Below, one piece after another: positions 1-8,674 of a stretch of DNA of 64,000 nucleotides. A program made the position numbers and the translations under genes. Every line of letters begins with the position of its first letter. The first letter of the stretch is position 1. The notes below the pieces were generated by a model, which did not search any database, was not told the origin of the DNA, and saw nothing but the letters and a program-made list of their open reading frames with translations. Origin of the DNA: M3007 sp040397785 (GTDB lineage Bacteria; Bacteroidota; Bacteroidia; Chitinophagales; Saprospiraceae). The stretch is taken from positions 35,289 through 99,288 of the forward strand of contig JBBAVI010000005.1 of the NCBI GenBank assembly GCA_040397785.1, in the 5' to 3' direction.

Positions 1-1
1 C

Positions 2-862
2 CAACGCAAAGAACACGGACTGAAGCCCAACCAGGTTAAAATAACAGACAAGGCCCTTTTGCGTATGGTGCAAAGCTATACTGCCGAAAGTGGCGTGCGC
101 AGCCTGAACCGCGAAGTTGGATCCGTCATGCGCCATGCTGCCAAAAATGTGGCCATGGAATCGGTCTATGAAGTAACCGTAAAACCCGAACATCTGGCGA
201 AAATATTAGGCCCAACCAAATATGATGCTGAAGTGTACCAGGAACAACAAGCACCCGGGGTGGCGATCGGCCTCGCCTGGACCGCTGTTGGCGGCGAAAT
301 TTTGTTTATCGAAGTCAGCCTAAATAAAGGCAGCGGACGCCTGCAACTGACCGGCAACCTGGGTGATGTGATGAAAGAAAGCGCAAGCACCGCGCTGAGC
401 TACATCAAAGCCCACGCCGACCAATTGGGCATCGATCCGGAAATATTTGATAAAACCGACATTCACGTGCACATCCCCGAAGGCGCAATCCCCAAAGATG
501 GCCCCTCGGCAGGTATTACGATGCTAACTGCGATGAGCTCGGCCATTACGAAATTGCCCTTGAAACCTTATTTAGCCATGACGGGCGAAATTACCCTGCG
601 CGGCAAAGTGTTGCCCGTGGGCGGTATTAAGGAGAAAATACTTGCCGCAAAACGCGCCGGTATTAAAGCGGTAATTTTGTGCAAAGACAATGAAAAACAC
701 GTCGGCGAAATAGAACCCGAGTACATTCAAGGTCTAACTTTTCATTATGTAAATACCATGAATGAAGTACTTGAACATGCACTCGGGATGGCGTTCGCCC
801 AAATCGCTGTAAATGGGGTAACGGTACCTAAAAAAACAAAAAAAGCGGCTATGAAAATGTAG
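2..862 (+). CDS. lon: Lon protease, C-terminal part (5' truncated by window edge)
   Basis: The reading frame is open from base 2 and has no start in the window, so this is only the last ~286 residues of an ATP-dependent Lon protease, a cytoplasmic enzyme that degrades misfolded and regulatory proteins. The tail of the AAA+ module (ESGVRSLNREVG, sensor-2/lid region) is followed by the proteolytic domain. The catalytic serine lies in PKDGPSAGITM and the catalytic lysine in GGIKEKILAAKRAG, the Ser-Lys dyad of family S16. The protein ends in a short Lys-rich tail (KKTKKAAMKM). A small secreted protein and ruvA follow closely on the same strand. Confidence 0.97.
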   Translation, partial: QRKEHGLKPNQVKITDKALLRMVQSYTAESGVRSLNREVGSVMRHAAKNVAMESVYEVTVKPEHLAKILGPTKYDAEVYQEQQAPGVAIGLAWTAVGGEILFIEVSLNKGSGRLQLTGNLGDVMKESASTALSYIKAHADQLGIDPEIFDKTDIHVHIPEGAIPKDGPSAGITMLTAMSSAITKLPLKPYLAMTGEITLRGKVLPVGGIKEKILAAKRAGIKAVILCKDNEKHVGEIEPEYIQGLTFHYVNTMNEVLEHALGMAFAQIAVNGVTVPKKTKKAAMKM

Positions 863-885
863 TAGCGGCTAAATCCCGGATACAA

Positions 886-1473
886 ATGAGAACGCGAATT
901 GCTTTTATCTGTTTTTTTACGTTGTTATACAGCGCACTGTTTTGTCAAAATGCCAATCAAACGCAACTCTGGGGCCGTTGGGAAGTAATTTCCTATGCCG
1001 AAGAAGGGGTGCAGGTTGACAAAAAACAGCCCGCCCGCCCGCAGGCAATTGCCGTGTACAACGCCATCAAGCAACAAAGGGCACAACAGTGGTATGGCTA
1101 TACCGAATATGGTGCATACAACCGCCGCGAAAACCGCGCGTTTGAAAATTGGCAGCAACTGGATAGCACCCTGGAAGTATTGCGCCTGACTAAAGCGATC
1201 GAAACACCCTATTTTGTGGTGTTTTTTCAGGATAGCACCCTGTCGCATTATAATAAGAACTTAGCAAGCGGTCAGGTATTGTTTCCGCAGGCGCAACATT
1301 ATTCCTTTGTACCGGCAAGTATGAGCCTGGATATTGTTCCTGCCATTGGGCCTTCCTATTTTGGGAAATCAGACCTTCAAGTGCTGGAATTGAGTGCTAC
1401 CCGACTTGTCCTGTATTTGCCAGAAACCGCCGAGCGGGTAGTCTTGGAAAAAACGGCATACATCCTGCCATAA
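886..1473 (+). CDS. Small secreted hypothetical protein
   Basis: I do not recognise this 195-residue protein. It starts with a clear signal peptide (hydrophobic FICFFTLLYSALFC, likely cleavage before QNANQ), so it should be exported. The mature part begins with a segment resembling the opening of lipocalin-like proteins (LWGRWEVISY) but has no other motif I can name. It lies 23 bases after lon and 8 bases before ruvA on the same strand, so it is probably co-transcribed with ruvA. Its function is unknown. Confidence 0.8.
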   Translation: MRTRIAFICFFTLLYSALFCQNANQTQLWGRWEVISYAEEGVQVDKKQPARPQAIAVYNAIKQQRAQQWYGYTEYGAYNRRENRAFENWQQLDSTLEVLRLTKAIETPYFVVFFQDSTLSHYNKNLASGQVLFPQAQHYSFVPASMSLDIVPAIGPSYFGKSDLQVLELSATRLVLYLPETAERVVLEKTAYILP

Positions 1474-1481
1474 AGACCGAT

Positions 1482-2075
1482 ATGTTTGCATACTTAAAAG
1501 GTGAATTGACGTACAAAAGCCCGGCGCTGATCGTGGTAGATGTGCAAGGCGTTGGCTATCAGGTACATATTCCTTTGAGTACCTTCAGCGCCATTCAAAA
1601 CCTGGAACGCGCTACCATTTATACCCACCTGATCATTCGGGAGGATGCGCATACTTTGTACGGATTTAGCACCCAGGCCGAACGCAGTTTGTTTGTACAA
1701 CTTATTGGCGTGACGGGCGTGGGCGCTACTACGGCACAATTGATCATGTCCTCGATGAATGTAGACGAAATTCGCGCTGCCATCATCGGGGAGCAAGTGC
1801 ATTTGTTGCAACAGGTGAAAGGCATTGGCGCCAAAACAGCCAAGCAAATTATCCTGGATCTGAAATCAAAAATGCTCAAAGATGCCCCCGACGGCCCCGT
1901 ATTATTGCCTACCGCCTCGAATGCATTTCGGGAGGAGGCTTTGTCGGCATTGTTGGCCTTAGGCTTCAACCGGATCGCCGTGCAAAAAGCACTCAATGCC
2001 TTGGTACAAGAACATCCGAATGTTTCTAAAGTGGAAGAATTGATCAAGCTGGCCCTCAAAGCCTTGTCATCCTGA
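1482..2075 (+). CDS. ruvA: Holliday junction branch migration protein RuvA
   Basis: This 197-residue protein has the full RuvA layout and usual length. Residues ~1-62 form the OB-fold domain (MFAYLKGELTYKSP at its start). Two helix-hairpin-helix motifs follow (LIGVTGVGATTAQ and VKGIGAKTAKQIILDL). The C-terminal domain III (EEALSALLALGF, after ~150) contacts RuvB. RuvA binds four-way junctions as a tetramer and loads the RuvB motor during recombination repair. ruvB is not next to it, which is common in Bacteroidota. The start is 8 bases after the preceding stop. Confidence 0.97.
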   Translation: MFAYLKGELTYKSPALIVVDVQGVGYQVHIPLSTFSAIQNLERATIYTHLIIREDAHTLYGFSTQAERSLFVQLIGVTGVGATTAQLIMSSMNVDEIRAAIIGEQVHLLQQVKGIGAKTAKQIILDLKSKMLKDAPDGPVLLPTASNAFREEALSALLALGFNRIAVQKALNALVQEHPNVSKVEELIKLALKALSS

Positions 2076-2122
2076 TCCTAAAATTATTTTGACATTTTTT
2101 GTTTTAAAAATAAAAAATGTTT

Positions 2123-2130
2123 TATTTTTG
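2123..2130 (+). promoter_or_regulatory. Predicted -7 promoter element (TATTTTTG)
   Basis: The octamer matches the Bacteroidota -7 consensus TAnnTTTG and lies 43 bases before the ATG of the SRPBCC/GyrI-like gene. A TTG at 2099-2101 is a possible -33 element, though the 21-base spacing is at the long end. The promoter is embedded in an AT-rich palindrome (ACATTTTTT...AAAAAATGT, 2092-2120) that might also end ruvA transcription. Confidence 0.5.
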
Positions 2131-2173
2131 TCGCAAGAAAATCACCGTTTTGCTTTAAAGCCAACTTTGTTGT

Positions 2174-3220
2174 ATGAAATTGCTTAAAATCCTGTTATAT
2201 ATCGCGTTGTCGCTCACCGCGCTTGTTTGTGTACTTGGTCTTTTTGCCAAACATGACTACCATATTGAGCGCAGCATCGAAATTGATGCCCCCCACGCGG
2301 TGGTGATGGAACAAGTTCAGTTGTTTAAAAACTTTGCCAAATGGTCGCCCTGGAACAGTTTAGATCCTAATATGAAGGAAACTTTTGAGGGTACGGATGG
2401 GCAACCAGGCGCGGTGTACAAATGGGAAGGCAATAATGATGTTGGCATTGGGCAGCAAACCATCAAAATGGCAAGTGCCGATCGGGTGGATATTGAAGTG
2501 AAATTTAAGGAGCCCTGGGAAACAACCGTACCTACTTTTTTTAAATTGGAACCTGCGGGCAACAACATCAAAGTAAGTTGGGCCATTGATTTACATATCG
2601 GATTTCCGTGGAACGGCATGGCAATGTTTACTGATGTAAATACCGGTGTTGGTAAAGATTACGAGCGGGGTTTGAATAACCTGAAAAAAGTATGTGAAGA
2701 TATTGCCCATCCCAAATACCGTGGTTACGCCATTGAAGAACAGCCGTCGGAGGAACAGTATTTTGTAGGCATTCGCCGGACCATCAAACAGGAAGATGTG
2801 GCGGCTTTTTATGCCGAAGTTTTTCCAAAATTGCTTGCTGCGGCGCAAAAAAGCGGTGTTCAGATTACCGGAGCACCTAGCAGCCTGACCTATCTTTGGG
2901 ATGATTCTACCAAAACCGCAGATATTGCCGCCGTATTTCCAATTGCCAAGGCACAAAAAATTGATACTTTTTCCTTGTTTACCATCCAGGCGGGCAACCG
3001 TTTGTTGCTTGATTACTATGGTCATTACGATAGTATTGATGTTGCGCACCTGGCCATGGAAGACTATATGAAATTGAAAAGCTTAGACCTAACACCGCCC
3101 TGTATCGAACAATATGTTACAGATCCGGCCTCAGAACCAGATACCAGTAAATGGCTGACAAAACTGAACTATTTCGTAAAACCGAAGGAGCCAACACTGT
3201 TGCCAGCGCCTAAAAAGTAA
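2174..3220 (+). CDS. SRPBCC (polyketide cyclase-like) plus GyrI-like effector-binding protein
   Basis: The 348-residue protein has an N-terminal membrane helix (~residues 4-24). An SRPBCC/START-type fold comes next (~30-175), beginning IERSIEIDAPHAVV and containing FAKWSPWNSLDPNM, typical of polyketide cyclase/dehydrase-like proteins. The second half (~185-325) resembles the GyrI/AraC effector-binding domain, which binds small hydrophobic ligands. The combination is widespread in Bacteroidota as an uncharacterised membrane-anchored ligand-binding protein; no enzymatic role can be read from the sequence. It converges on the SH3 gene with only 6 bases between stops. Confidence 0.8.
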   Translation: MKLLKILLYIALSLTALVCVLGLFAKHDYHIERSIEIDAPHAVVMEQVQLFKNFAKWSPWNSLDPNMKETFEGTDGQPGAVYKWEGNNDVGIGQQTIKMASADRVDIEVKFKEPWETTVPTFFKLEPAGNNIKVSWAIDLHIGFPWNGMAMFTDVNTGVGKDYERGLNNLKKVCEDIAHPKYRGYAIEEQPSEEQYFVGIRRTIKQEDVAAFYAEVFPKLLAAAQKSGVQITGAPSSLTYLWDDSTKTADIAAVFPIAKAQKIDTFSLFTIQAGNRLLLDYYGHYDSIDVAHLAMEDYMKLKSLDLTPPCIEQYVTDPASEPDTSKWLTKLNYFVKPKEPTLLPAPKK

Positions 3221-3226
3221 AGTGGG

Positions 3227-3847
3227 TTAGTCGAGTACCCCTTTGCGTTTGGTTTTAAAAAAATGTACACCAGCACCAAAAACCCAGCCTTCTTTGCCCG
3301 ATTTGGTGCGCACTTTGACCCAGTAGTCCGTCACTTTTTCCTGGCCGAGGCTAATTTCTTCCTGTTTTTCACTTTTTTTATTCAGGAAGTAAACAGGCTC
3401 ATACAAGGCGAGTTTGGTGACCAATTCGCCTTTTAGTCCGGGTGTTTTGCGCATTTTTAGTCCGTCAATAGACACATAGAGCGTTGTGTAATTGGGGCTT
3501 GTACTTTGGGGCGCTGTTGCGGTTGACGGGGGTGTTTTTGTGATCAAATTAGGCATATCGCCTGGCGATTTTGGGGCAGCACCTACCGCACCAGATGGCG
3601 GCGGCGGTGGCGGTAGGGTGGCCGATTTTGTGGCAGTGCTTGGGCTGGGCGCTGTTTGAGTGGGGCTACTAATTGGGGCTACTTTTACAGAGTCCTTTTT
3701 GCTTGGGCGTTCTTCCTTGTCGTCATCGGCAAAGCGGCTGCGCCGTTCAATATTTGTTTTTTGGGCACTGCATTTGGAAATTGCCCAAACAGCAACGACG
3801 CCAAAAAAAGCCAGTACCATCAAGGATTCAATTTTTGGTATTTTCAT
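3227..3847 (-). CDS. Membrane-anchored SH3-like domain protein
   Basis: The 206-residue protein has an N-terminal hydrophobic anchor (LMVLAFFGVVAVWAI), then a long low-complexity Pro/Ala/Thr/Ser linker with a PPPPPPSGAVG run (~60-120). A C-terminal bacterial SH3-like domain (~120-200) contains LYVSIDGLKMRKTPG and YWVKVRTKSGKEGWVFG. Such domains usually bind cell-wall or protein ligands outside the membrane; the linker would let the domain reach away from the inner membrane. The specific role is unknown. A -7 element sits 19 bases upstream of the start. Confidence 0.8.
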   Translation of the reverse strand: MKIPKIESLMVLAFFGVVAVWAISKCSAQKTNIERRSRFADDDKEERPSKKDSVKVAPISSPTQTAPSPSTATKSATLPPPPPPSGAVGAAPKSPGDMPNLITKTPPSTATAPQSTSPNYTTLYVSIDGLKMRKTPGLKGELVTKLALYEPVYFLNKKSEKQEEISLGQEKVTDYWVKVRTKSGKEGWVFGAGVHFFKTKRKGVLD

Positions 3848-3866
3848 TTGTGCTTTTGTTTCGAAG

Positions 3867-3874
3867 CAAAATTA
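3867..3874 (-). promoter_or_regulatory. Predicted -7 promoter element for the SH3 gene
   Basis: Read on the minus strand the octamer is TAATTTTG, matching TAnnTTTG. It ends 19 bases before the start codon at 3847, a normal leader length for this phylum. Confidence 0.45.
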
Positions 3875-3963
3875 ATAGAATTCGATCATTATACGCTTGT
3901 CTTCGTGCCAATTGAAATTGAACGTAGGCACATTGGCCAGTAATTCACCGATCATTTTAAAAA

Positions 3964-5073
3964 ATGCCCGATAGCCTACTCCATCAGATCGCCTTGAGTT
4001 TGGTTCCACAAGTGGGAGCCGTTACCGCCAAAACCCTGGTGCAATACTGTGGCAGTGCCGAGGCGGTATTTCAATCCAGTCGCTCCGCCTTGTTAAAGAT
4101 TCCGGGTATTGGTGCCGTGGTGGCCGATCAAATTAAAAATGAACTTCCCCTGCGCCGCGCCGAACGCGAAGGCGCATTTTTGGAAGCCAACGGGATAAAC
4201 GCGGTGTTTTTTACCGATCCGGCTTACCCGTTTCGTTTAAAACAATGCTATGATTGCCCAGCCATCCTTTTTTTCAAAGGCACAACACTCGATTTGCTTA
4301 ATGCCGATCGGATGGTGGGCATTGTAGGCACGCGACAACCGACCGAACTGGGCAAGGCCTTGTGCGAAGAGTTTGTAGAAGGATTAATGGCTTACAATGT
4401 CGTGGTAGTAAGCGGCCTGGCTTATGGCGTGGATGTAACGGCGCATCGAAAAGCGAGTAGCCTGGGTGTGCCTAATATTGGGGTACTGGGCCATGGATTG
4501 GGCAGTATTTACCCTTCCGAACACCGGCAGGTAGCGGCAAAAATGCTAGAGCATGGCGGCTTGCTGAGTGAGTATATTTCGGAGGTAAAGCCCGATCGGG
4601 AACATTTTCCCATGCGCAACCGCATCATTGCAGGCATGGTGGATGCCTTGTTGGTCGTAGAAACGGCTGCTTCGGGCGGCTCCATGATTACGGCCGATTT
4701 GGCCCGGCAATATGCACGCGATATTTTTGCCATACCAGGCAGGGTGCGCGATGCTAAAAGTGCTGGCTGTAATTATTTGATCAAAAATGATGTTGCACGC
4801 CTGGTGGAATCTGCTGAAGAAATTGCCCTTTCTATGCGCTGGGATGATACCAACACGGTAGCAAGGGGTGTTCAAACCGCGTTGTTGCTGGATTTACCCC
4901 CCACCGAACAACTCGTTTTAGGTATCGTACAGGCGCAACCTGAAATTGCCATCGATGCGCTGGTGCGGGCCACTGAGCTGCCATCCGGCGTAGTGGCAAA
5001 TGCCATTTTAAACCTGGAGTTTAAAGGCATTATTCGAACCTTACCGGGCAAACGGTATATCATTTGTGGTTAA
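3964..5073 (+). CDS. dprA: DNA-processing protein DprA
   Basis: A full-length DprA/Smf protein (369 residues). Residues ~1-60 carry the helix-hairpin-helix/SAM-like region (LLKIPGIGAVVADQI). The Rossmann-like DprA core (~75-290) has GIVGTRQPTELG, VVSGLAYGVDVTAHR, GHGLGSIYPSEHR and ETAASGGSMITADLA, the single-strand DNA binding pocket. A C-terminal winged-helix segment (~305-369) follows. DprA loads RecA onto incoming single-stranded DNA during natural transformation and is also kept in many non-competent bacteria. It lies 18 bases upstream of the radical SAM gene on the same strand. Confidence 0.97.
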   Translation: MPDSLLHQIALSLVPQVGAVTAKTLVQYCGSAEAVFQSSRSALLKIPGIGAVVADQIKNELPLRRAEREGAFLEANGINAVFFTDPAYPFRLKQCYDCPAILFFKGTTLDLLNADRMVGIVGTRQPTELGKALCEEFVEGLMAYNVVVVSGLAYGVDVTAHRKASSLGVPNIGVLGHGLGSIYPSEHRQVAAKMLEHGGLLSEYISEVKPDREHFPMRNRIIAGMVDALLVVETAASGGSMITADLARQYARDIFAIPGRVRDAKSAGCNYLIKNDVARLVESAEEIALSMRWDDTNTVARGVQTALLLDLPPTEQLVLGIVQAQPEIAIDALVRATELPSGVVANAILNLEFKGIIRTLPGKRYIICG

Positions 5074-5091
5074 ATCATCGCTAACGGCTAC

Positions 5092-6168
5092 ATGGAAAAG
5101 AAAAACGAACCTTATATCCGCGGACGTGGAGCACAAATAAACCCAAATTCGCCGTACGAAAAAATAGTGCGCGACCAAGCCCCGATTGATTGGGCGCTGA
5201 CCCTGGATGAATGGGAAACCTCCGATTTGAAGACTGCTTACCTTGAAACACACCCTAAAACGATTCTGAACAAGGTAGAAAGCCCTGATTTGCCAATGGA
5301 ATGGAGCCTCAATCCGTACCAGGGTTGCGAACACGGCTGCGTATATTGTTATGCCCGCAACACGCACCCATATTGGGGATACAGTGCGGGGGTAGATTTT
5401 GAGCAAAAAATATTAATCAAACGCAATGCCCCCCAACTCCTCGAAGCAGCCCTGAAAAAGAAAACCTGGAAGGCGTCAACCATTATGATAGCAGGCAATA
5501 CCGATGCGTACCAACCTGCGGAGCGCAAATTTGGCATTACCCGCGCCTGCCTGGAAGTATGCTGGAAATACCGGCATCCGGTAGGCTTGATTACGAAAAA
5601 CAGCCTGATTTTGCGGGATTTGGATTTGTTAAAGCAGTTGGCAAGCGAAAACCTGCTGCAAGTGGCCATCAGTGTAACCACCTTAGATGATACACTCCGT
5701 CAGTTTTTAGAGCCGCGTACCGCTTCGGTTAAACAACGCCTGAATACCATCGAAACCTTGAGTAATAACGGCATTCCGGTGTTTGTGATGATGGCACCGA
5801 TTATTCCAGGCTTGAATGAACACGAAATTTTCGCCCTGGCCGAAGCGGTTGCCCAAAAAGGCGCATGTGGCATCGGGTATACCATGGTGCGATTGAACGG
5901 CGATGTTGCCCTGATTTTTGAAGACTGGATCCGGAAAAACATGCCCGACCGGGCAGAAAAGGTGCTAAATAAAATCCGGGAAACCCATGGCGGTCAATTA
6001 TCGGACTCGCGCCCGGGCGTACGCATGCGGGGCGAGGGGAAAATTGCCGAAATCATACGCGATCAGTTTAAATTAGCCAAGCTGCGGTTTTTTAAAGACC
6101 GCAGCCTGCCTAAAATAAATTTCGATTTGCACGAACAGTACAAAACGCCTCAATTGCGCTTGTTTTAA
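5092..6168 (+). CDS. PA0069-family radical SAM protein
   Basis: The 358-residue protein carries the radical SAM cysteine motif in the form CEHGCVYC (within NPYQGCEHGCVYCYARN), which ligates a 4Fe-4S cluster used to cleave S-adenosylmethionine. The surrounding residues (RNTHPYWGYSAGVDFE, IMIAGNTDAYQPAER, GLITKNSLILRDLDLL, APIIPGLNEHEI) are those of the PA0069/Rv2578c-like branch related to spore photoproduct lyase. The substrate is unknown for this branch. It follows dprA by 18 bases. Confidence 0.9.
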   Translation: MEKKNEPYIRGRGAQINPNSPYEKIVRDQAPIDWALTLDEWETSDLKTAYLETHPKTILNKVESPDLPMEWSLNPYQGCEHGCVYCYARNTHPYWGYSAGVDFEQKILIKRNAPQLLEAALKKKTWKASTIMIAGNTDAYQPAERKFGITRACLEVCWKYRHPVGLITKNSLILRDLDLLKQLASENLLQVAISVTTLDDTLRQFLEPRTASVKQRLNTIETLSNNGIPVFVMMAPIIPGLNEHEIFALAEAVAQKGACGIGYTMVRLNGDVALIFEDWIRKNMPDRAEKVLNKIRETHGGQLSDSRPGVRMRGEGKIAEIIRDQFKLAKLRFFKDRSLPKINFDLHEQYKTPQLRLF

Positions 6169-6173
6169 ACCAC

Positions 6174-6260
6174 GATTTAAGTGGATTTGAAGGAAGGATG
6201 GATAAAAAAATGATTTTCAATCGATTAGAATCCAGCCGCTTGCTAACCACTTAGCGTTGG
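6174..6260 (+). repeat. Dispersed repeat, copy A (partner at 56340-56426)
   Basis: About 85 bases here resemble 56340-56426. Shared blocks include GGATTTGAA, GGATGGATAAAAAA and TGATTTTCAAT, then GATTAGAA, CCAG and a more distant CCACTT-GCGTTG end. In copy B the conserved part is translated as the end of a short open frame (LNGFERWMDKK); here the same frame reads LSGFEGRMDKK, without an upstream gene. It may be the 3' remnant of a mobile or multicopy gene. The 102-base gap 6169-6270 holds nothing else I can name. Confidence 0.55.
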
Positions 6261-6270
6261 TTATAAACGC

Positions 6271-8595
6271 CTAGTTTTTTACAATTTTTCTCAAAATAAG
6301 GCCCTGCTCCAACTTGATATGGAGGAAATAGTTCCCCGCTGGCAAGGCATTTAACTCCAGCATTTTACTGAAATTTTGTCCCTGCATCGTTTGCATAAAA
6401 ATCTGGCGGTTGTTTGAATCGGTTAGCCAAAACTGTATGTGCTCCGATTTTTTCAAATCCAGTTTCAGGTTTACCAGGCCGCTGCTTGGATTCGGGGCCA
6501 GCACAAAATGCTCCACAGAGGCCGGGAGTTTCACCGATACTACATCTACCTGCAAACCATCCGTATAACTGCACCCGGCAGTCGTATTTACCACACATTC
6601 GTATAAACCGGAAACCTCGGGCACATACAGCGCTGTGGTGGCACCCGGGATCGGAATACCGTTCAATAGCCATTGATAAGACACATAGCCCGCTTGCGCC
6701 AAAAGGGTATCGTTGAGTTGAAATACAAAAGGCAAATTGATCACTTCCTGCTTCACCTGCAACAAATCTGCCGCCGCCGTACCACACACGCCCGTCGCCT
6801 CGAAATAATAAAAACCGCCCTCGAGTACCGTCAATTTATGGTCCGTCGCATTCAAAATTGCACCGCCAGCCACTGTAAACCATTGAATTGTATAGTCTTG
6901 TGGCACATTTAATGCCTCCAAAATATTAGCATCGGCGGAACAAAGTACCGAATCTCCCAACAACTGAACAACGGGCAAACTACTAAAATTGACTGCAGTA
7001 ATACCGGATTCCTCCGAATTGCAGCCCAACGCTGTGTAAGCTGAAGTATAATTGCCCGCCACTGTGGTTGCATACTGTTGGGTGGTGGCGCTGTCCAGCA
7101 AATTTCCGTTGAAATACCATTGATAACCATATCCTGCCGGAGCAAGGCTGGCTTCCAGTAAAACGGTATCGCCCAGGCAATATACCGGAGCGCCCGCAAC
7201 AACACTGACCAAGGGCGCCGTAGGGCTGGCACTTTCTACCGTAAAGGTGTCGCGGCGTGTGCAGCCAATACTATTCACCGCTGCAACCGTGTAGGTGCCA
7301 GGATTTAGCCCTGTTATATTTTGGGTGTTAGCATTGTTCGACCAGGTAAAACCCACCGTGCCCGTTGCACCGCTATAATTCAGGTTGATAAAACCAGCCT
7401 GTGTGCCTTCACAAACGGGTCCACTGCTCGTACCATTGAGTTTAAAATCGGAGCAAAGCTCGGTAATTTTAAAAATTTTACCTGATGAAAGCGCTACAAC
7501 ATACAGTTCACCTTTCAAATCTTCACCATAACTGCTGAATTCGTAAGGCGTGAGGTTGGCCAGCACGTTGGTCGTGCCCGTAATCCCGTCGGCATTCAAT
7601 CGGGTGTACCACCAGCGTCCACTGCAATAGTCGGCAAACAAATAGCAACCAACTAAATCCGGGTATTTTGCGCCGCGATAAATAAAACCGCCCGTTACCG
7701 AACAGCCATTGGCATTGGTATGCGTGTAATCGAAAATAGGACTGGTATAATTGTTTTGTCCTTGGCAACCGGCCGTATTATAGGCGGCATTGCCTTCATA
7801 ACAACGCCAGCCGTAATTGCGGCCCCCTACCCCTGCGGGTTCAAAATCAATTTCTTCGCGCAAATTCTGGCCCACATCGCCGATCCAAAAATCGCCAGTG
7901 ACAAGATCGAACGAAAACCGCCATGGGTTGCGCCATCCCCAAGACCAAATTTCGGGCTTAAAATCCGTACTGCCCACAAACGGGTTGTTGGCTGGAACCG
8001 TGTAGGGCGTTGCGCCAGGCGTCACATCAATGCGCAAAATTTTGCCTAAAAAGGTTGATTTCTTCTGGCCCGTATTGTTCGGGTCGCCCGCCGAGCCACC
8101 ATCGCCCAATCCGATGTACAAATAGCCATCCTTGGGACTAAATTTCAAACTGCCACCATTGTGGTTGACAAAGGGCTGGTCCTCCTCCAGGATAACTTGT
8201 TCGCTGTTCGGATCGGCTTTATTGATATTCACCGAATCGCGGGAAAAACGCGCTACTCGGGTATCACCGCCGTTATTTTTGGTATAATACACATAAAAAT
8301 AGCCATTTTGTGCATAATTAGGATGAAAAGCAAGTCCAAGTAGCCCTTGTTCATTGCCTGATGATTGCACGCGCGCATCGATATCCAAAAAAGGCTGGGC
8401 CGATTTATTTCCCAAAGTATCTACGATCCAGATGTAGCCGTTTTGTTCTACAACGAATAGCCGGCTATCGCCACAATGCGTAAGGTCTACCGGCTTGGTA
8501 AAACCGCTGGCAAATTCGTTGAGTTGTATTTTAGGTTGGGCTGCCAACAAGAAAGGCAGCGCGATAAAGGCAAAAAACAGTTGGTGCTTATACAT
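6271..8595 (-). CDS. Secreted PQQ-dependent sugar dehydrogenase-like protein with T9SS sorting domain
   Basis: The 774-residue protein begins with a signal peptide (FFAFIALPFLLAAQ). Residues ~22-375 form a soluble glucose/sorbosone dehydrogenase-type beta-propeller (GLLGLAFHPNYAQNG, FVNHNGGSLKFSPKDGYLY, IWSWGWRNPWRFSFD), the family that oxidises aldoses with PQQ. A SprB-like repeat (~395-455, GFTWSNNANTQNITGLNPG) and Ig-like segments follow. The end is a type A T9SS sorting domain (VLAPNPSSGLVNLKL ... LPAGNYFLHI ... KIVKN), so the protein is predicted to cross the outer membrane through T9SS and be released or anchored at the surface. Substrate and true PQQ use are inferred from family only. 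Confidence 0.9.
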   Translation of the reverse strand: MYKHQLFFAFIALPFLLAAQPKIQLNEFASGFTKPVDLTHCGDSRLFVVEQNGYIWIVDTLGNKSAQPFLDIDARVQSSGNEQGLLGLAFHPNYAQNGYFYVYYTKNNGGDTRVARFSRDSVNINKADPNSEQVILEEDQPFVNHNGGSLKFSPKDGYLYIGLGDGGSAGDPNNTGQKKSTFLGKILRIDVTPGATPYTVPANNPFVGSTDFKPEIWSWGWRNPWRFSFDLVTGDFWIGDVGQNLREEIDFEPAGVGGRNYGWRCYEGNAAYNTAGCQGQNNYTSPIFDYTHTNANGCSVTGGFIYRGAKYPDLVGCYLFADYCSGRWWYTRLNADGITGTTNVLANLTPYEFSSYGEDLKGELYVVALSSGKIFKITELCSDFKLNGTSSGPVCEGTQAGFINLNYSGATGTVGFTWSNNANTQNITGLNPGTYTVAAVNSIGCTRRDTFTVESASPTAPLVSVVAGAPVYCLGDTVLLEASLAPAGYGYQWYFNGNLLDSATTQQYATTVAGNYTSAYTALGCNSEESGITAVNFSSLPVVQLLGDSVLCSADANILEALNVPQDYTIQWFTVAGGAILNATDHKLTVLEGGFYYFEATGVCGTAAADLLQVKQEVINLPFVFQLNDTLLAQAGYVSYQWLLNGIPIPGATTALYVPEVSGLYECVVNTTAGCSYTDGLQVDVVSVKLPASVEHFVLAPNPSSGLVNLKLDLKKSEHIQFWLTDSNNRQIFMQTMQGQNFSKMLELNALPAGNYFLHIKLEQGLILRKIVKN

Positions 8596-8674
8596 AAGTG
8601 TTGAGATTGATCCTTCAATTGGTTAGTAAAAGTACCTCCATTATTTTATTAGAAAAAATCAACCTGCACTGCTG

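Noticed and set aside
5092..6168. Spore photoproduct lyase
   Set aside because: It resembles that family only in the radical SAM core; flanking motifs match the PA0069-type branch and there is no sign of sporulation genes.
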